From: Bradyrhizobium manausense
GTDB lineage: Bacteria; Pseudomonadota; Alphaproteobacteria; Rhizobiales; Xanthobacteraceae
Assembly: GCF_018130615.1 (NCBI RefSeq)
Contig: NZ_JAFCKB010000013.1
Span: forward strand, 1-64,000
Reading direction: 5' to 3'
DNA length: 64,000 nt
The notes under the pieces are model-generated. The model ran no database searches. It was not told the origin of the DNA and saw only the letters and a program-made list of their open reading frames with translations. A program made the position numbers and the translations under genes. Shown piece after piece: positions 1 through 8,817 of this stretch (its first letter is position 1; each line of letters begins with the position of its first letter).

Positions 1-209
1 TTGACATACATGGTCGGGTAGGGGCCACGCAGGAACGGCGCAATCCCCGGATAGGTCTCGAGGAAATCGAGCCCGGCCACATCGGCCTCGCCATAAGCGG
101 GCTTCACCGGAATGCCCTCGGGCGTCAGCCACGGCTCGGCGCTGCCTGACGGTGCGGAGGTTGCCGTCCGCTCGAAGGCAATGTCTGCAAAGTTTGGAAT
201 GCGGCTCAT
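1..209 (-). CDS. mutB: Methylmalonyl-CoA mutase large subunit, N-terminal part only
   Basis: This is the beginning of the catalytic, cobalamin-binding subunit that interconverts methylmalonyl-CoA and succinyl-CoA. From the ATG at 209 the reverse strand reads MSRIPNFADIAFE, then PWLTPEGIPVKPAYGEAD and YPGIAPFLRGPYPTMY. These are the strongly conserved first residues of this subunit. Only 69 codons lie in the window and the rest runs off the left edge, so the cobalamin-binding DxHxxG motif cannot be checked. It follows the GFA-family gene by 23 bases and mutA lies upstream, so the three genes look like one transcript. The symbol could equally be scpA or bhbA in other nomenclatures. Confidence 0.9.
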   Translation of the reverse strand, partial: MSRIPNFADIAFERTATSAPSGSAEPWLTPEGIPVKPAYGEADVAGLDFLETYPGIAPFLRGPYPTMYV

Positions 210-232
210 GGCTTCAACCATATCATGGACGC

Positions 233-697
233 TCAATCGTGATCCGGATGCTGATGGCTGACGATGGTCGCCATCTTCTCCGGCCCGTAATTCTGTTGCG
301 TGGTCTGGCTCGGCAGATTGGAGATGCCGACCACCCAACCGAGGCGGGATTCAGTTCCGTACTGCCGCGTCGGCACCAGCCGGTCGGGGCGGTCGAACGC
401 GCCGGTCATGATCTCGATCCGCTCGCCGTCGATGCGGCCAAAGCTCAGCGGCGTGCCGCAGGCGGCGCAATAGCCGCGATCGGCGATCGTGGAGGAGCGG
501 AAGAACGACGGTTGTCCCTTGGTCCAGGCGAAATCGGTGCGGTTGACGTCGGCGAACGATGCGAACGGCGCCCCGCTCGCCTTCTGGCACATGCGGCAGT
601 GGCAGATCGAAATCCGGTTCGGTGTCGCCGAGATTGCAAAGCGCACCGCGCCGCATTGGCAGCCGCCGGTGAGAACGGGTTTGCTGGTTTCGGTCAT
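233..697 (-). CDS. GFA-family (glutathione-dependent formaldehyde-activating-like) zinc protein
   Basis: The 154-residue product has the GFA fold signature: GGCQCGAVRF near residues 11-20 (CxC), CHCRMC near 33-38, and GYCAACGTPL around 75-84, which together supply two zinc sites. Members of this family include Gfa and CENP-V-like proteins, but most have no known substrate. The start codon overlaps the mutA stop as ATGA at 694-697, and mutB begins 23 bases downstream. The gene therefore sits between the two mutase subunits and is probably translationally coupled to them. A role in propionate/methylmalonyl metabolism is only an inference from position. Confidence 0.85.
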   Translation of the reverse strand: MTETSKPVLTGGCQCGAVRFAISATPNRISICHCRMCQKASGAPFASFADVNRTDFAWTKGQPSFFRSSTIADRGYCAACGTPLSFGRIDGERIEIMTGAFDRPDRLVPTRQYGTESRLGWVVGISNLPSQTTQQNYGPEKMATIVSHQHPDHD

Positions 698-2568
698 GCC
701 GGCTCCATCCGCAAATAGGCGTCTTGCAACATTGCAAGAGCGTCGCCGCCGGCAAAAACAAAGCCAGTGACACCGGCTGCACGCTGGGCCGCCTCGGCCC
801 CGGCGGGACGGCCTGCCAGATAGATAAGTCGCGCGCCCGTGGTTTGCAGGGCCTTGGCTGCGGTCTCAGCGTGTTCCGCATAGACCTTGTCGCTGGAACA
901 AAGGCAGGCGAGAGCTGCACCGGAAGCCCTGAAGGCGGCAGCGAGCTTGGCGGGATCGCCAAAACCCTCGCTGTCGATGGCCTCGATGCCGCCGGCCTCG
1001 AAGAAGCTTTTTGCAAAGGTCGCACGCGCGGTGAAGTCCGCAGGCGTGCCGAGATTGGCCAGGAACACGCTCGGCCGTTTGCCGCGCGCCTTCAACGCCG
1101 CATCGGATGTATCGCGCAGCGCCTCGAACGGCGCGGCGAGGCGCATCGGCGCCAGTGCCTCGAACTTGCATTTCGGCTCGGCCGCGGACGGCAGCGCGAC
1201 CGGCTTCACGTCGAGCACGGTGGCATCGGCCTCGTGCAGATTGGGAAACTCGCTGGCGCCGGTCAGCACGTCGCGGCGCTTTGCGATGTTGGCCTCGCGC
1301 GCCTTGCGCGTTGCCGCGACCTTGCTTTGGAACAGGCCCTGTTGAAGCGCGGCGAAGGCGCCGCCGGCCTTTTCAGCCTCCTGGAACAGCGCCCAGGCCG
1401 CATCGGAGAGCTGCGCCGTCAACGTCTCGATGCCGCCGGATCCCGCCGCGGGATCGCTGACCTTGGCGAGGTTGCTTTCTTCCAGCAGCAGTGCTTGCGT
1501 GTTGCGCGCCACGCGCCGTGCAAAGGGATCGGGCAGTCCGCGCGCCAGCGTGTGCGGCAGCACGGTGATCGCATTGGCGCCGGCGAGGCCCGCTGCGAAG
1601 GTCGCGATCGTCGCGCGCAGCATGTTCACGTAAGGGTCGCGCTGCGTCAGCATGCGCCAGGCGGTTTCCGCGGCGATGAAAGCCGGCCGAGGCGCGAGGC
1701 CGCAGGCCTGCTCGACGCGGGCCCAGAGCTGCCGCAACGCGCGGAACTTGGCCATGGTCAGGAACTGATCGGCGTCGGCGCAGAGCCGGAATGAAACTGC
1801 TTGTCGCGCGACGTCGAGATCGATGCCGCCGCGCTCGAGCATGCGCAAGTAAGCCACGCCGAGCGACAGCGCGAACGCGAGCTCCTGGGCCTCGGAACCG
1901 CCGGCATCGTGCACGGGCCGGCCGTCGGCGAGCACGAACGAACCTTTGAAGCCGCGTCCGATCAAGCCCGACACGATGCGCGCGAAGGGCGCTTCGTACT
2001 CCGACCATGGCGCGAGCGCGGCGCCGCGCACGGCGAACGTGCTCAGGGCCTGGTAGTTGAAGCGCACGTCGATCTTGGCGGGATCGAGCTTTTGAGCCTC
2101 GACCATATCGGCGAACAGCGTGCCGGCATCCTGCCGGCCGGCCACTGGGTTGAGCGAGACTGCGACACCGGCCTCGAGGAACACGCCATCGAACAGCCGT
2201 GCCAGCGTCGCCGGCTCGGCGTCGACGACACCGAAGCCGCGCGCGCCAGGCCCCCCTGCGAATTCGATCTCAAGGCCCGTGGCCCCGTTCTCTAGATCCA
2301 GCAAGGCCTGCGCATTCGCCATGGCTGCATCGGGATGGTCGATCCGCTGCATGATCTGCCAGGGCGCGGCTGCGGTCCGTCCCGCCACCGGCGCAGCACC
2401 CTTGGCGCGCGGATAGAGTGGCTCGATCTTGATGCCGTCATAGGTCTTGCCGACCAGCTTCTCGAACGGGGCGCCCTTCAGCACGCCGTCGACCAGCTTG
2501 CGCCAGTCCGCGTCCGTCGCCTTGGGAAAATCGGCCGCCAGCGGCAGATCGTCAGTCACGGAGGTCAT
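694..2568 (-). CDS. mutA: Methylmalonyl-CoA mutase small subunit
   Basis: The product (about 624 residues from the ATG at 2568, MTSVTDDLPLAADFPKATDA) matches the small, non-catalytic subunit of the heterodimeric mutase. It has an N-terminal mutase-barrel segment (DWRKLVDGVLKGAPFEKLVGKT type), a QRDPYVNMLRAT segment in the middle, and a C-terminal domain resembling the cobalamin-binding fold but without the DxHxxG cobalamin ligand motif. An upstream in-frame start at 2634 would add 22 residues of non-conserved sequence and is less likely. It heads a mutA-GFA-mutB unit and lies 80 bases after folK on the same strand. No cobalamin riboswitch was seen upstream. Confidence 0.92.
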   Translation of the reverse strand: MTSVTDDLPLAADFPKATDADWRKLVDGVLKGAPFEKLVGKTYDGIKIEPLYPRAKGAAPVAGRTAAAPWQIMQRIDHPDAAMANAQALLDLENGATGLEIEFAGGPGARGFGVVDAEPATLARLFDGVFLEAGVAVSLNPVAGRQDAGTLFADMVEAQKLDPAKIDVRFNYQALSTFAVRGAALAPWSEYEAPFARIVSGLIGRGFKGSFVLADGRPVHDAGGSEAQELAFALSLGVAYLRMLERGGIDLDVARQAVSFRLCADADQFLTMAKFRALRQLWARVEQACGLAPRPAFIAAETAWRMLTQRDPYVNMLRATIATFAAGLAGANAITVLPHTLARGLPDPFARRVARNTQALLLEESNLAKVSDPAAGSGGIETLTAQLSDAAWALFQEAEKAGGAFAALQQGLFQSKVAATRKAREANIAKRRDVLTGASEFPNLHEADATVLDVKPVALPSAAEPKCKFEALAPMRLAAPFEALRDTSDAALKARGKRPSVFLANLGTPADFTARATFAKSFFEAGGIEAIDSEGFGDPAKLAAAFRASGAALACLCSSDKVYAEHAETAAKALQTTGARLIYLAGRPAGAEAAQRAAGVTGFVFAGGDALAMLQDAYLRMEPA

Positions 2569-2648
2569 ACGGCCAAGGACTCCCAAACGCTTGTTATTCG
2601 CAGGCGAAATTGCCACGGCGGACCGCCCCTGCAAACGGTTGTTTTTGG

Positions 2649-3140
2649 TTAACCGGTATCCGGAAGCCGCTCAATGCCTTGCGTCGAGACGCTGGCGAGC
2701 CCGTCGCGCACACGAATGCCTGATATCACGCGGTCCGGCGCGATTTCGGCCAGCGGCACCAGCACGAAGGCGCGCTCGAACAGGCGCGGATGCGGCAAGG
2801 TCAGGTCGGGCTTCTGAAACGACAAATCGTCATAGGCGATCATGTCGAGATCGAGCGTGCGTGGGCCCCAGCGCCTCGTTTTGTCGCGTGTGCGGCCGAA
2901 TTTCCGCTCGACTTTCTGCATCACGAACAATAGTGCGTGCGGATCGAGGTCGGTCTCGATCTCGACACAGGCGTTGATGAAGGGATCCTGATCCTCGTCA
3001 CCCCAGGGCGGCGTCGCATAGTCGGACGAACGCGCGATCACCGCCGCTTGCGCCATGCCGCAGATACAGGCGATCGCCTTGGCGAATGTCGCGCGGACGT
3101 CGCCGACATTGCCGCCGAGTGCGATCAGCACGCTCGCCAT
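2649..3140 (-). CDS. folK: 2-amino-4-hydroxy-6-hydroxymethyldihydropteridine pyrophosphokinase
   Basis: FolK transfers pyrophosphate from ATP to hydroxymethyl-dihydropterin, the step before FolP in folate synthesis. The 163-residue protein begins with ALGGNVGD (family GSNxGD), and has YATPPWGDEDQDPFINACVE (family P-W-G-x-x-x-Q-x-x-F-x-N) and RWGPRTLDLDMIAYDD (family RWGPRxLDLDIL) near residues 87-105, which hold the ATP and Mg ligands. Length is normal. It starts one base after the folB stop, so folP-folB-folK form a compact operon. Confidence 0.96.
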   Translation of the reverse strand: MASVLIALGGNVGDVRATFAKAIACICGMAQAAVIARSSDYATPPWGDEDQDPFINACVEIETDLDPHALLFVMQKVERKFGRTRDKTRRWGPRTLDLDMIAYDDLSFQKPDLTLPHPRLFERAFVLVPLAEIAPDRVISGIRVRDGLASVSTQGIERLPDTG

Positions 3141-3141
3141 G

Positions 3142-3510
3142 TCAAGGATGCCGCGAGCGCGTCAGCATGATGCCGACATCGTCGAAGATCGCGGCGATCG
3201 GCGCGTGCGGCTTGTGCACGGTGATCTTGACGGCGCGGATGCGCGGGAAGTGCGACAGGATGGCGTCGGCAACGGCGCCCGCCGCGCGCTCCAAGAGCTT
3301 GTAATTGGTGTTCTTGAACGCCGCCGTCGTGGTCGCCACCACATCGGCATAGGAGACGGTATCGACGAGGCGGTCGCTGCGCGAGGGCTCCGACAGATCG
3401 GTGTAGAGCTCGAGATCGATCACGAAGCGCTGGCCGACTTGGGTTTCGTGATCCATCACGCCATGGCGTGCATGGATCGACAGGCCGGTAACGAAGATCG
3501 TATCCGTCAT
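3142..3510 (-). CDS. folB: Dihydroneopterin aldolase
   Basis: FolB cleaves 7,8-dihydroneopterin to hydroxymethyl-dihydropterin plus glycolaldehyde. The 122-residue product shows the family opening (MTDTIFVTGLSIHARHGVMD, with the HGV segment), the QRFVIDLELYTDL strand, SYADV, a LLERAAGAVADAIL helix and a C-terminal RIRAVKITVHKPHAPI strand with the usual K-P-x-A-P. Its start overlaps the folP stop by four bases (ATGA, 3507-3510), which indicates translational coupling in the folP-folB-folK operon. Confidence 0.95.
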   Translation of the reverse strand: MTDTIFVTGLSIHARHGVMDHETQVGQRFVIDLELYTDLSEPSRSDRLVDTVSYADVVATTTAAFKNTNYKLLERAAGAVADAILSHFPRIRAVKITVHKPHAPIAAIFDDVGIMLTRSRHP

Positions 3511-4367
3511 TGCTTGCTCTCGATTGCGTTGGCGACCCGCAGGGCCTGCAAGGTCTCGGCGACGTCATGGGTCCGGATGATCTTTGCCCCCTTCTGGGTG
3601 GCGATCAGATGCGCGGCGATCGAGCCGGCGAGCCGCTCTTTCGGCTCCGACGGTGACACCGAGGCGATGAAACGCTTGCGCGAGGCGCCGACCAGGACCG
3701 GCAAGCCGAACATGTCGAGCTCGCGCAGTCGCGCCAGCGCGATCATGCTCTGCTCGGCGGTCTTGCCGAAGCCGATGCCCGGATCCAGCACGATTTTTTC
3801 GCGTGCGATGCCGGCCTTTGCGGCGATGTCCAGCGAGCGCAGGAAGAATGCCTTCATGTCCGCGACGATGTCGATGGCGGAATCGACGCTGTCGCGGTTG
3901 TGCATGACGATGACGGGAACGCCTCGCGCGGCCACCAGCGGCGCCATGCCGGCATCGCGTTGCAATCCCCAGACGTCGTTGGCGATCGCCGCGCCCTGGT
4001 CGAGCGCGTAGGCCACGACCTCCGCCTTCATGCTGTCGATCGAAACGGGCACGCCGAGCGCGACGATATCAGCCAGCACCGGCTTCAGCCGGGCCAGTTC
4101 GTCCGCCGCTGTCACCGGCCGGGCGCCCTTGTAGGGCCGGGTGGATTCGGCGCCGATATCGATGATGTCGACGCCATCAGCGATCATCGCCCGCGCCCGC
4201 GCAAGCGCCTGGTCCGGTGCAACGAAGTCGCCGCCATCGGAAAAGGAGTCCGGCGTCACGTTCAGCACGCCCATCACCGCCGGCAGAGGCCGTTCCAGTA
4301 GCCTCCGCAGCGCATCTAGCCCGGCCGAGCCGGCCGGCGGGACGGATGGGGAGGGCGAGGCATTCAT
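3507..4367 (-). CDS. folP: Dihydropteroate synthase
   Basis: FolP condenses hydroxymethyl-dihydropterin pyrophosphate with p-aminobenzoate and is the sulfonamide target. Visible motifs are VMGVLNVTPDSFSDGG near the N-terminus, DIGAESTRP (pterin and pABA loops), ANDVWG, VIVMHN, VLDPGIGFGK and LVGASRKRFI, in the standard TIM-barrel order. The start chosen is the ATG at 4367 (MNASPS). A longer start at 4439 would run through a proline-rich stretch that reaches into a repeat element. It is the first gene of the folate unit, and transcription probably starts between it and the repeat at 4415-4508. Confidence 0.95.
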   Translation of the reverse strand: MNASPSPSVPPAGSAGLDALRRLLERPLPAVMGVLNVTPDSFSDGGDFVAPDQALARARAMIADGVDIIDIGAESTRPYKGARPVTAADELARLKPVLADIVALGVPVSIDSMKAEVVAYALDQGAAIANDVWGLQRDAGMAPLVAARGVPVIVMHNRDSVDSAIDIVADMKAFFLRSLDIAAKAGIAREKIVLDPGIGFGKTAEQSMIALARLRELDMFGLPVLVGASRKRFIASVSPSEPKERLAGSIAAHLIATQKGAKIIRTHDVAETLQALRVANAIESKQ

Positions 4368-4414
4368 GGCCGTGGCTTTGCGCGGTCGGGGAGGGGGAGT
4401 CAAGACCACCTTCC

Positions 4415-4508
4415 TGTCATTGCCCGCGAAGGCGGGCAATCCAGGACTCCGAGACCATGCCTGCGGAGGAGCCGCTGAGTACTGGATACGCCTTCGCGGG
4501 GCATGACG
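4415..4508. repeat. Palindromic intergenic repeat (Bradyrhizobium type)
   Basis: The left arm reads TGTCATTGCCCGCGAAGGCG and the right arm TACGCCTTCGCGGGGCATGA. They can pair imperfectly, and the inner segment contains TCCAGGACTCCG and AGTACTGGA. Repeats of this structure are common between genes in Bradyrhizobium and relatives. The identification is from memory of the pattern and was not confirmed by alignment. It lies between folP and the DUF4332 gene and may act as an mRNA-stabilising or terminating hairpin. Confidence 0.75.
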
Positions 4509-4548
4509 GAGAGAGCTAACGCGGCAGGGCGTTTGCCGAGACAGAAAC

Positions 4549-4956
4549 CTAATACGTAATCTTCGGCGGCAGCTTCTTCGCCTTGGCGATGATGTCTCCG
4601 ACCGACTTCTCGGAAGGGAGGATGCGGACGAGCTTCTTGCGGTCGTTCGCTTCGCGCATGCTCTGCGCCAGCCTTGCCGGATTCCGATAGGCGAGCTCGC
4701 GCACCGTGGTCACGCCGGCGGCGCGGACCAGGCCGACCTTGGCCCGGCCCATGCCGGGAATGCGCATGTAGTCGGAGACGTTGGCCCACTCCAGCAGCAG
4801 CTGCTCGCTGATGCCGGTCTTGGCGGAGAGCGCCTTGCGGCCCTTCACGGTCGAGGCGGCCTCGAGCAGCGCGTCGGTCGTGCGGATTCCCTGCGCCTTC
4901 AACTTGTTGGCGGCAAAGGCGGGCAGGCCCTCAATCTCAGAGATCGGATATGTCAT
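4549..4956 (-). CDS. DUF4332 helix-hairpin-helix protein
   Basis: This 135-residue protein (MTYPISEIEGLPAFAANKLK) has the DUF4332 layout: an N-terminal segment resembling the helix-hairpin-helix of DNA ligases and polymerases (IEGLPAFAANKLKAQGI), a second hairpin (MRIPGMGRAKVGLVRAAGV, around residues 66-84), and then a basic C-terminal helix ending AKKLPPKITY. Such modules usually bind DNA non-specifically, but the cellular role is not known. It is followed 24 bases upstream on the same strand by the 121-residue gene at 4981-5346. Confidence 0.85.
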   Translation of the reverse strand: MTYPISEIEGLPAFAANKLKAQGIRTTDALLEAASTVKGRKALSAKTGISEQLLLEWANVSDYMRIPGMGRAKVGLVRAAGVTTVRELAYRNPARLAQSMREANDRKKLVRILPSEKSVGDIIAKAKKLPPKITY

Positions 4957-4980
4957 GATACTCGGTATGAAAAGCGTCGC

Positions 4981-5346
4981 TCAGGCGAACTGGCTGAGGC
5001 CCGGCGTTCCCGCGATGATCTTGCCCATCTGATCCGCTCCGATTTTGTCTCGGCCGTAGCGAAAAAGTTCACGGGCCACGTTCTGGATCTCGGACATGCC
5101 GAGCCCCAGGCCCATCAGGCGCGTGCCGACGGCCATCAGGCCGCCGCCCATCAGTCGCGACAGCCCGCCGCCGCTCATGGATGCTTCGATCGCCCCTTCT
5201 GCGCCCGGGATCTGGTCGATCAGGGCCTGCACGCTGTCGGACGGACCTTCACTGCGGAGGAATCCCAGGATAATGCCGACGGTCTTTTCAGCGACAGCAC
5301 TATCTATGCTGGCGCTTGTCGCCAGCCGCCCGATCAGCTCGTCCAT
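4981..5346 (-). CDS. Small helical protein resembling DUF2267
   Basis: The product is 121 residues from the ATG at 5346 (MDELIGRLATSASIDSAVAE). It is almost wholly helical, with a glycine-rich middle (SGGGLSRLMGGGLMAVGTRL, residues ~59-78) and an end resembling DUF2267 proteins (ELFRYGRDKIGADQMGKIIA and PGLSQF). An open frame continues upstream to 6033, but that part is antisense to the HerA-like gene and is not protein-like. It is probably co-transcribed with the DUF4332 gene. Its function is unknown and the family call is tentative. Confidence 0.7.
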   Translation of the reverse strand: MDELIGRLATSASIDSAVAEKTVGIILGFLRSEGPSDSVQALIDQIPGAEGAIEASMSGGGLSRLMGGGLMAVGTRLMGLGLGMSEIQNVARELFRYGRDKIGADQMGKIIAGTPGLSQFA

Positions 5347-5688
5347 GTTGACCCGCCCCTCAGCCGGTTTGCACGCCGGAGTATTATTTCGAAAAATGAT
5401 CTTGAGCCGGTGTGATGTGAAATACAAGCGATGAACGCACGCAACGTTCCGATTCATTCCCGAAGGCGCGAAAAGTGTTGCAGCGATGCAAGAGCGGAGA
5501 AGAAATTCATGAATAATTGCCGCGGTGCGAATGTACGCTTCCGACTTTTGGCGCATGCCGCGCGCGTAGTCTCCGACAATGTCGCATGTCGCCGGCGCCT
5601 TGAACGGTTTCATTCGGCTTGCGACATGCGCTAAACTGCGGAACTGGCAGGCTCGAGCTTTCAATACGCGAAACGAACGATAGAGAGA
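5347..5688. promoter_or_regulatory. Divergent intergenic region with a 10-bp inverted repeat
   Basis: No convincing gene lies in these 342 bases between two divergent units. A perfect inverted repeat is present: CGCATGTCGC at 5583-5592 and its complement GCGACATGCG at 5621-5630, separated by 28 bases and about 60 bases upstream of the HerA-like start. It may be an operator or a leader hairpin. Promoters for both directions must lie here, but no clear -35/-10 pair stands out. Confidence 0.4.
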
Positions 5689-7314
5689 ATGATGACGGCG
5701 CAGGACAACAAGCTCGGCGATACCGACGACAAGATCTTCGTCGGCAAGGGAGACGAGCAGGCCTGGCTGACGCTGGCGCTCGCCAATCGCCACGGCCTCG
5801 TCACGGGAGCGACCGGAACAGGCAAGACGGTTACGCTGCAAGTGATGGCGGAAGGATTTGCGCGGGCCGGTGTTCCGGTGTTCGCCGCCGACATCAAGGG
5901 CGATCTCTCCGGCATCTCCGAGGTCGGTGAGGCAAAGGATTTCATCGTCAAGCGCGCGACCGAGATGGGACTGACGTTCCAGCCCGACCAGTTCTCGACG
6001 GTGTTCTGGGATGTGTTCGGCGAGCAAGGCCATCCGGTGCGGGCCACGGTCACGGAGATGGGGCCTCTGTTGCTGGCGCGCATGCTCGACCTCAACGATG
6101 TGCAGGAGGGCGTGCTCAACGTCGCGTACCGCGTTGCCGACGACAACGGCCTGACGTTGATCGACATGAAGGACCTGCGGGCGTTGCTCGACGCCATCGT
6201 CCCCGACAGCGGCAAGAAGGGGTCGGACGCCGGGGAGGATCCGCTTGCGCCGATCCGCAAAGCAGCCCAGGGTTTTGGCAACGTCACCAAGGCCACCGTC
6301 GGCACCATCCAGCGCCAGCTCCTGGTGCTGGAAAACCAGGGCGGCACTAAATTCTTCGGCGAGCCGGCATTGACCTTGAAGGATTTCATGAAGACCGACC
6401 GCGATGGGCGCGGCATGGTCAACATCCTGGTCGCCGACAAGCTGATGCAGAGCCCGCGGCTTTACGCGACATTCCTGCTGTGGATGCTGTCAGAGCTGTT
6501 CGAGGAATTACCCGAGGCCGGCGATCTGCCCAAGCCGAAGCTGGTGTTCTTCTTCGACGAGGCGCATCTGTTGTTCAACGACGCGCCGAAGGCGCTGATG
6601 GACAAGATCGAGCAGGTGGTCCGTCTGATCCGCTCCAAGGGCATCGGCGTCTATTTCGTCACGCAAAATCCGATCGATGTGCCCGACCGTGTGCTCGGGC
6701 AGATGGGCAACCGGGTGCAACACGCGTTGCGCGCCTTCACCCCGCGCGACCAGAAGGCGGTCGCCGCTGCGGCTCAGACCTTCCGGCCGAACCCGAAGCT
6801 CGACACCGCCAAGGTGATCATGGAGCTCGGCAAGGGCGAGGCGCTGGTGTCGTTCCTCGAAGGCAACGGCACACCGGCGATGGTCGAGCGGGTGCTGATC
6901 CGGCCGCCATCGGCCCGCATTGGGCCGATCACGCCGGAGGAGCGCAAGGCGATCATGGATGCGAGCCCGGTGAAGGGCAAATACGACACCGCGATCGATT
7001 CCGAATCCGCCTATGAGATCCTGCAGAAGCGCATCGCCGGCACTGCGGCGCCGGCCGACGGCCAGGCCGGGACAAGCGGTGGCGGCGTCCTTGGCCAGAT
7101 CGGCTCGATCGTCGGCACCATCTTCGGCACCAATACCGGACGAAACCGGCTGACGACAGGACAGCGCATCGCGCGCGACGTCACGCGCACGGTCACCGAC
7201 AAGGTGGTCGGCGGCGTCGTGGCCGATCTCGGCAAATCGGTCGGCGGCCAGCTCGGCGGCTCGGTCGGCCGCGCGCTCGTCCGCGGTGCGCTCGGCGGAT
7301 TGCTGCGAAGGTAG
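5689..7314 (+). CDS. HerA-like (DUF853) ATPase
   Basis: The 541-residue protein belongs to the DUF853/YjgR group of HerA/FtsK-like P-loop ATPases. It has Walker A GATGTGKT at residues 40-47, an ADIKGDLSG segment just after, and Walker B LVFFFDEAHLLF near 282-293, followed by KGIGVYFVTQNPIDVPD (sensor region) and QMGNRVQHALRAFTPRDQKA (arginine-finger region). The tail from about residue 455 is glycine-rich and low in complexity. HerA proteins pump or unwind DNA, but the job of this group is unsettled. ATG codons at 5689 and 5692 are equally possible starts. Confidence 0.9.
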   Translation: MMTAQDNKLGDTDDKIFVGKGDEQAWLTLALANRHGLVTGATGTGKTVTLQVMAEGFARAGVPVFAADIKGDLSGISEVGEAKDFIVKRATEMGLTFQPDQFSTVFWDVFGEQGHPVRATVTEMGPLLLARMLDLNDVQEGVLNVAYRVADDNGLTLIDMKDLRALLDAIVPDSGKKGSDAGEDPLAPIRKAAQGFGNVTKATVGTIQRQLLVLENQGGTKFFGEPALTLKDFMKTDRDGRGMVNILVADKLMQSPRLYATFLLWMLSELFEELPEAGDLPKPKLVFFFDEAHLLFNDAPKALMDKIEQVVRLIRSKGIGVYFVTQNPIDVPDRVLGQMGNRVQHALRAFTPRDQKAVAAAAQTFRPNPKLDTAKVIMELGKGEALVSFLEGNGTPAMVERVLIRPPSARIGPITPEERKAIMDASPVKGKYDTAIDSESAYEILQKRIAGTAAPADGQAGTSGGGVLGQIGSIVGTIFGTNTGRNRLTTGQRIARDVTRTVTDKVVGGVVADLGKSVGGQLGGSVGRALVRGALGGLLRR

Positions 7315-7442
7315 GCAGAACGACCGGCCGCAGGCCAGTGGTCGGTAGCGCCGCCCCGCTGATGCCGGAAGCGTCATTTTTGCCAGGTACAAATTCGGGT
7401 GAGGGGGACTCTCCAAGCGTCCGTCGGTCTGCTACGTGCTAT

Positions 7443-8792
7443 ATGTTTCCGACTGGACATCATGTGACACCACCGAATCCAACCGACAAAGCCGACGCAC
7501 TCCGAACTCTCTCGCTGCGTGCGCCGCTCGACCTGCTCTTCTTGTTTTGCTGCCTGATCCTGACCGCGGATGTCCTCGGCCCGGAGATCTTCGGCCGTGG
7601 CAAGACCAAGGACTATGCGCTGTGGTACTGGGCCGGGCAGCAGGTGCTGCATGGCGGCGCGCTCTATCCCAGCGCGATGGATCACCCGTTCGAGTTCATC
7701 TATCCGCCGCTGCCGGCGATCCTGCTGGCGATCCCGAGCTGGTTCGGTAAGATCCCGCTCTACATCGTGCTGTCGATCCTCAATGGGGTCGCATGGTGGT
7801 ACACGAGCATCCTTTCCAATGCCATGACTGGCTCGGGTCGCGAGCCGGGCCCGTGGCTCGAGGCGCTGCCGGCGGTCGTCACCGTCTCCTTCGTGTTCGA
7901 CATGTTCGATCTCGGTCAGCCGAACCTCGTTCTGCTGGCGATGATGCTGTACGGCTTCTGGAGCCTTCAGCATCGGCGATCCTGGTTCGCGGGCTTCATG
8001 TTCGCGCTCGCCACCGCCATTAAGGTGTTTCCGATCGCGGTGCTGCCTTATCTGGTTTGGCGGAGGCAGTGGGCCGCCGTCGTCAGCATGCTCGCTTTCA
8101 TTGGCGTCCTGCTCTATCTCGTGCCGGCGCCGATCCGCGGCTTCGAGCGCAACGCGGCCGAGCTCAGCACCTGGTACCAGGGCATGGTCGGCTCGAGCTC
8201 GGAAAAGGGATTTGGCCAGCGCGACGAGCAGAACTGGTCGTGGGTCAACCAGTCCATCATCGCGGTAACGCACCGGCTGGTCCGGCCGATCAACTACAAT
8301 CTGGACGATCCCCGCAAGCCGGCGCGCACGATGAATGTCATCGACGTCGACTACAAGACGGCGAACTGGATCGTGCTCGCGGTATCGTCATTGCTCGGGC
8401 TCGGCTTCATCGCGGTCATACCGTCACAACGGAAAAGGACGGCGCGATCCGACGCCGAGGAACTCGGCATCCTGTTCTGCCTGATGACGGTCGCCTCGCC
8501 GCTGGCGCGACAATATTACTTCATGTGGCTGTTCCTGCCGCTGACGGTGCTGATACATCGGACGGCCTTCGATGCGCGGCCGAAGGTGCGGCTGGGAACC
8601 GGGCTCGCGCTTGGCGCCGCCGGCATTCTCATGCTGTTGTCGCTGCCGCCGATTCCCCTCGCCGTCCAGGCTTGGGGCAACAACCTCCTGGCGACGGCGA
8701 TCCTCGCAGTTGTGCTTGCCTGGCACATCCGGCATCCGCCGGCTGCGGCTAGCTCGGACGCCGCGGCAGGGCTAAAACCACAACCATCTTGA
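7443..8792 (+). CDS. GT87-family (DUF2029) membrane glycosyltransferase
   Basis: A polytopic inner-membrane protein of about 449 residues. After a short N-terminus there is a hydrophobic helix (LLFLFCCLILTADVL), then DYALWYWAGQQVLHGGALYP, resembling the periplasmic catalytic loop of the GT-C mannosyltransferases (DUF2029/GT87), and FIYPPLPAILLAIP. Further helices run to the C-terminus with a DLGQPNLVLLAMMLYGFW segment typical of the family (GQxN). It probably transfers a sugar from a polyprenyl-phosphate donor to an unknown envelope acceptor. The ATG at 7443 was chosen because the frame upstream lacks membrane character. Confidence 0.82.
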   Translation: MFPTGHHVTPPNPTDKADALRTLSLRAPLDLLFLFCCLILTADVLGPEIFGRGKTKDYALWYWAGQQVLHGGALYPSAMDHPFEFIYPPLPAILLAIPSWFGKIPLYIVLSILNGVAWWYTSILSNAMTGSGREPGPWLEALPAVVTVSFVFDMFDLGQPNLVLLAMMLYGFWSLQHRRSWFAGFMFALATAIKVFPIAVLPYLVWRRQWAAVVSMLAFIGVLLYLVPAPIRGFERNAAELSTWYQGMVGSSSEKGFGQRDEQNWSWVNQSIIAVTHRLVRPINYNLDDPRKPARTMNVIDVDYKTANWIVLAVSSLLGLGFIAVIPSQRKRTARSDAEELGILFCLMTVASPLARQYYFMWLFLPLTVLIHRTAFDARPKVRLGTGLALGAAGILMLLSLPPIPLAVQAWGNNLLATAILAVVLAWHIRHPPAAASSDAAAGLKPQPS

Positions 8793-8817
8793 GACTTGAA
8801 AAGTGGGACATCCGACC

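Noticed and set aside
2569-2648. Possible cobalamin riboswitch before the methylmalonyl-CoA mutase genes
   Set aside because: Only 80 bases separate folK from mutA and no B12-box-like sequence was seen.
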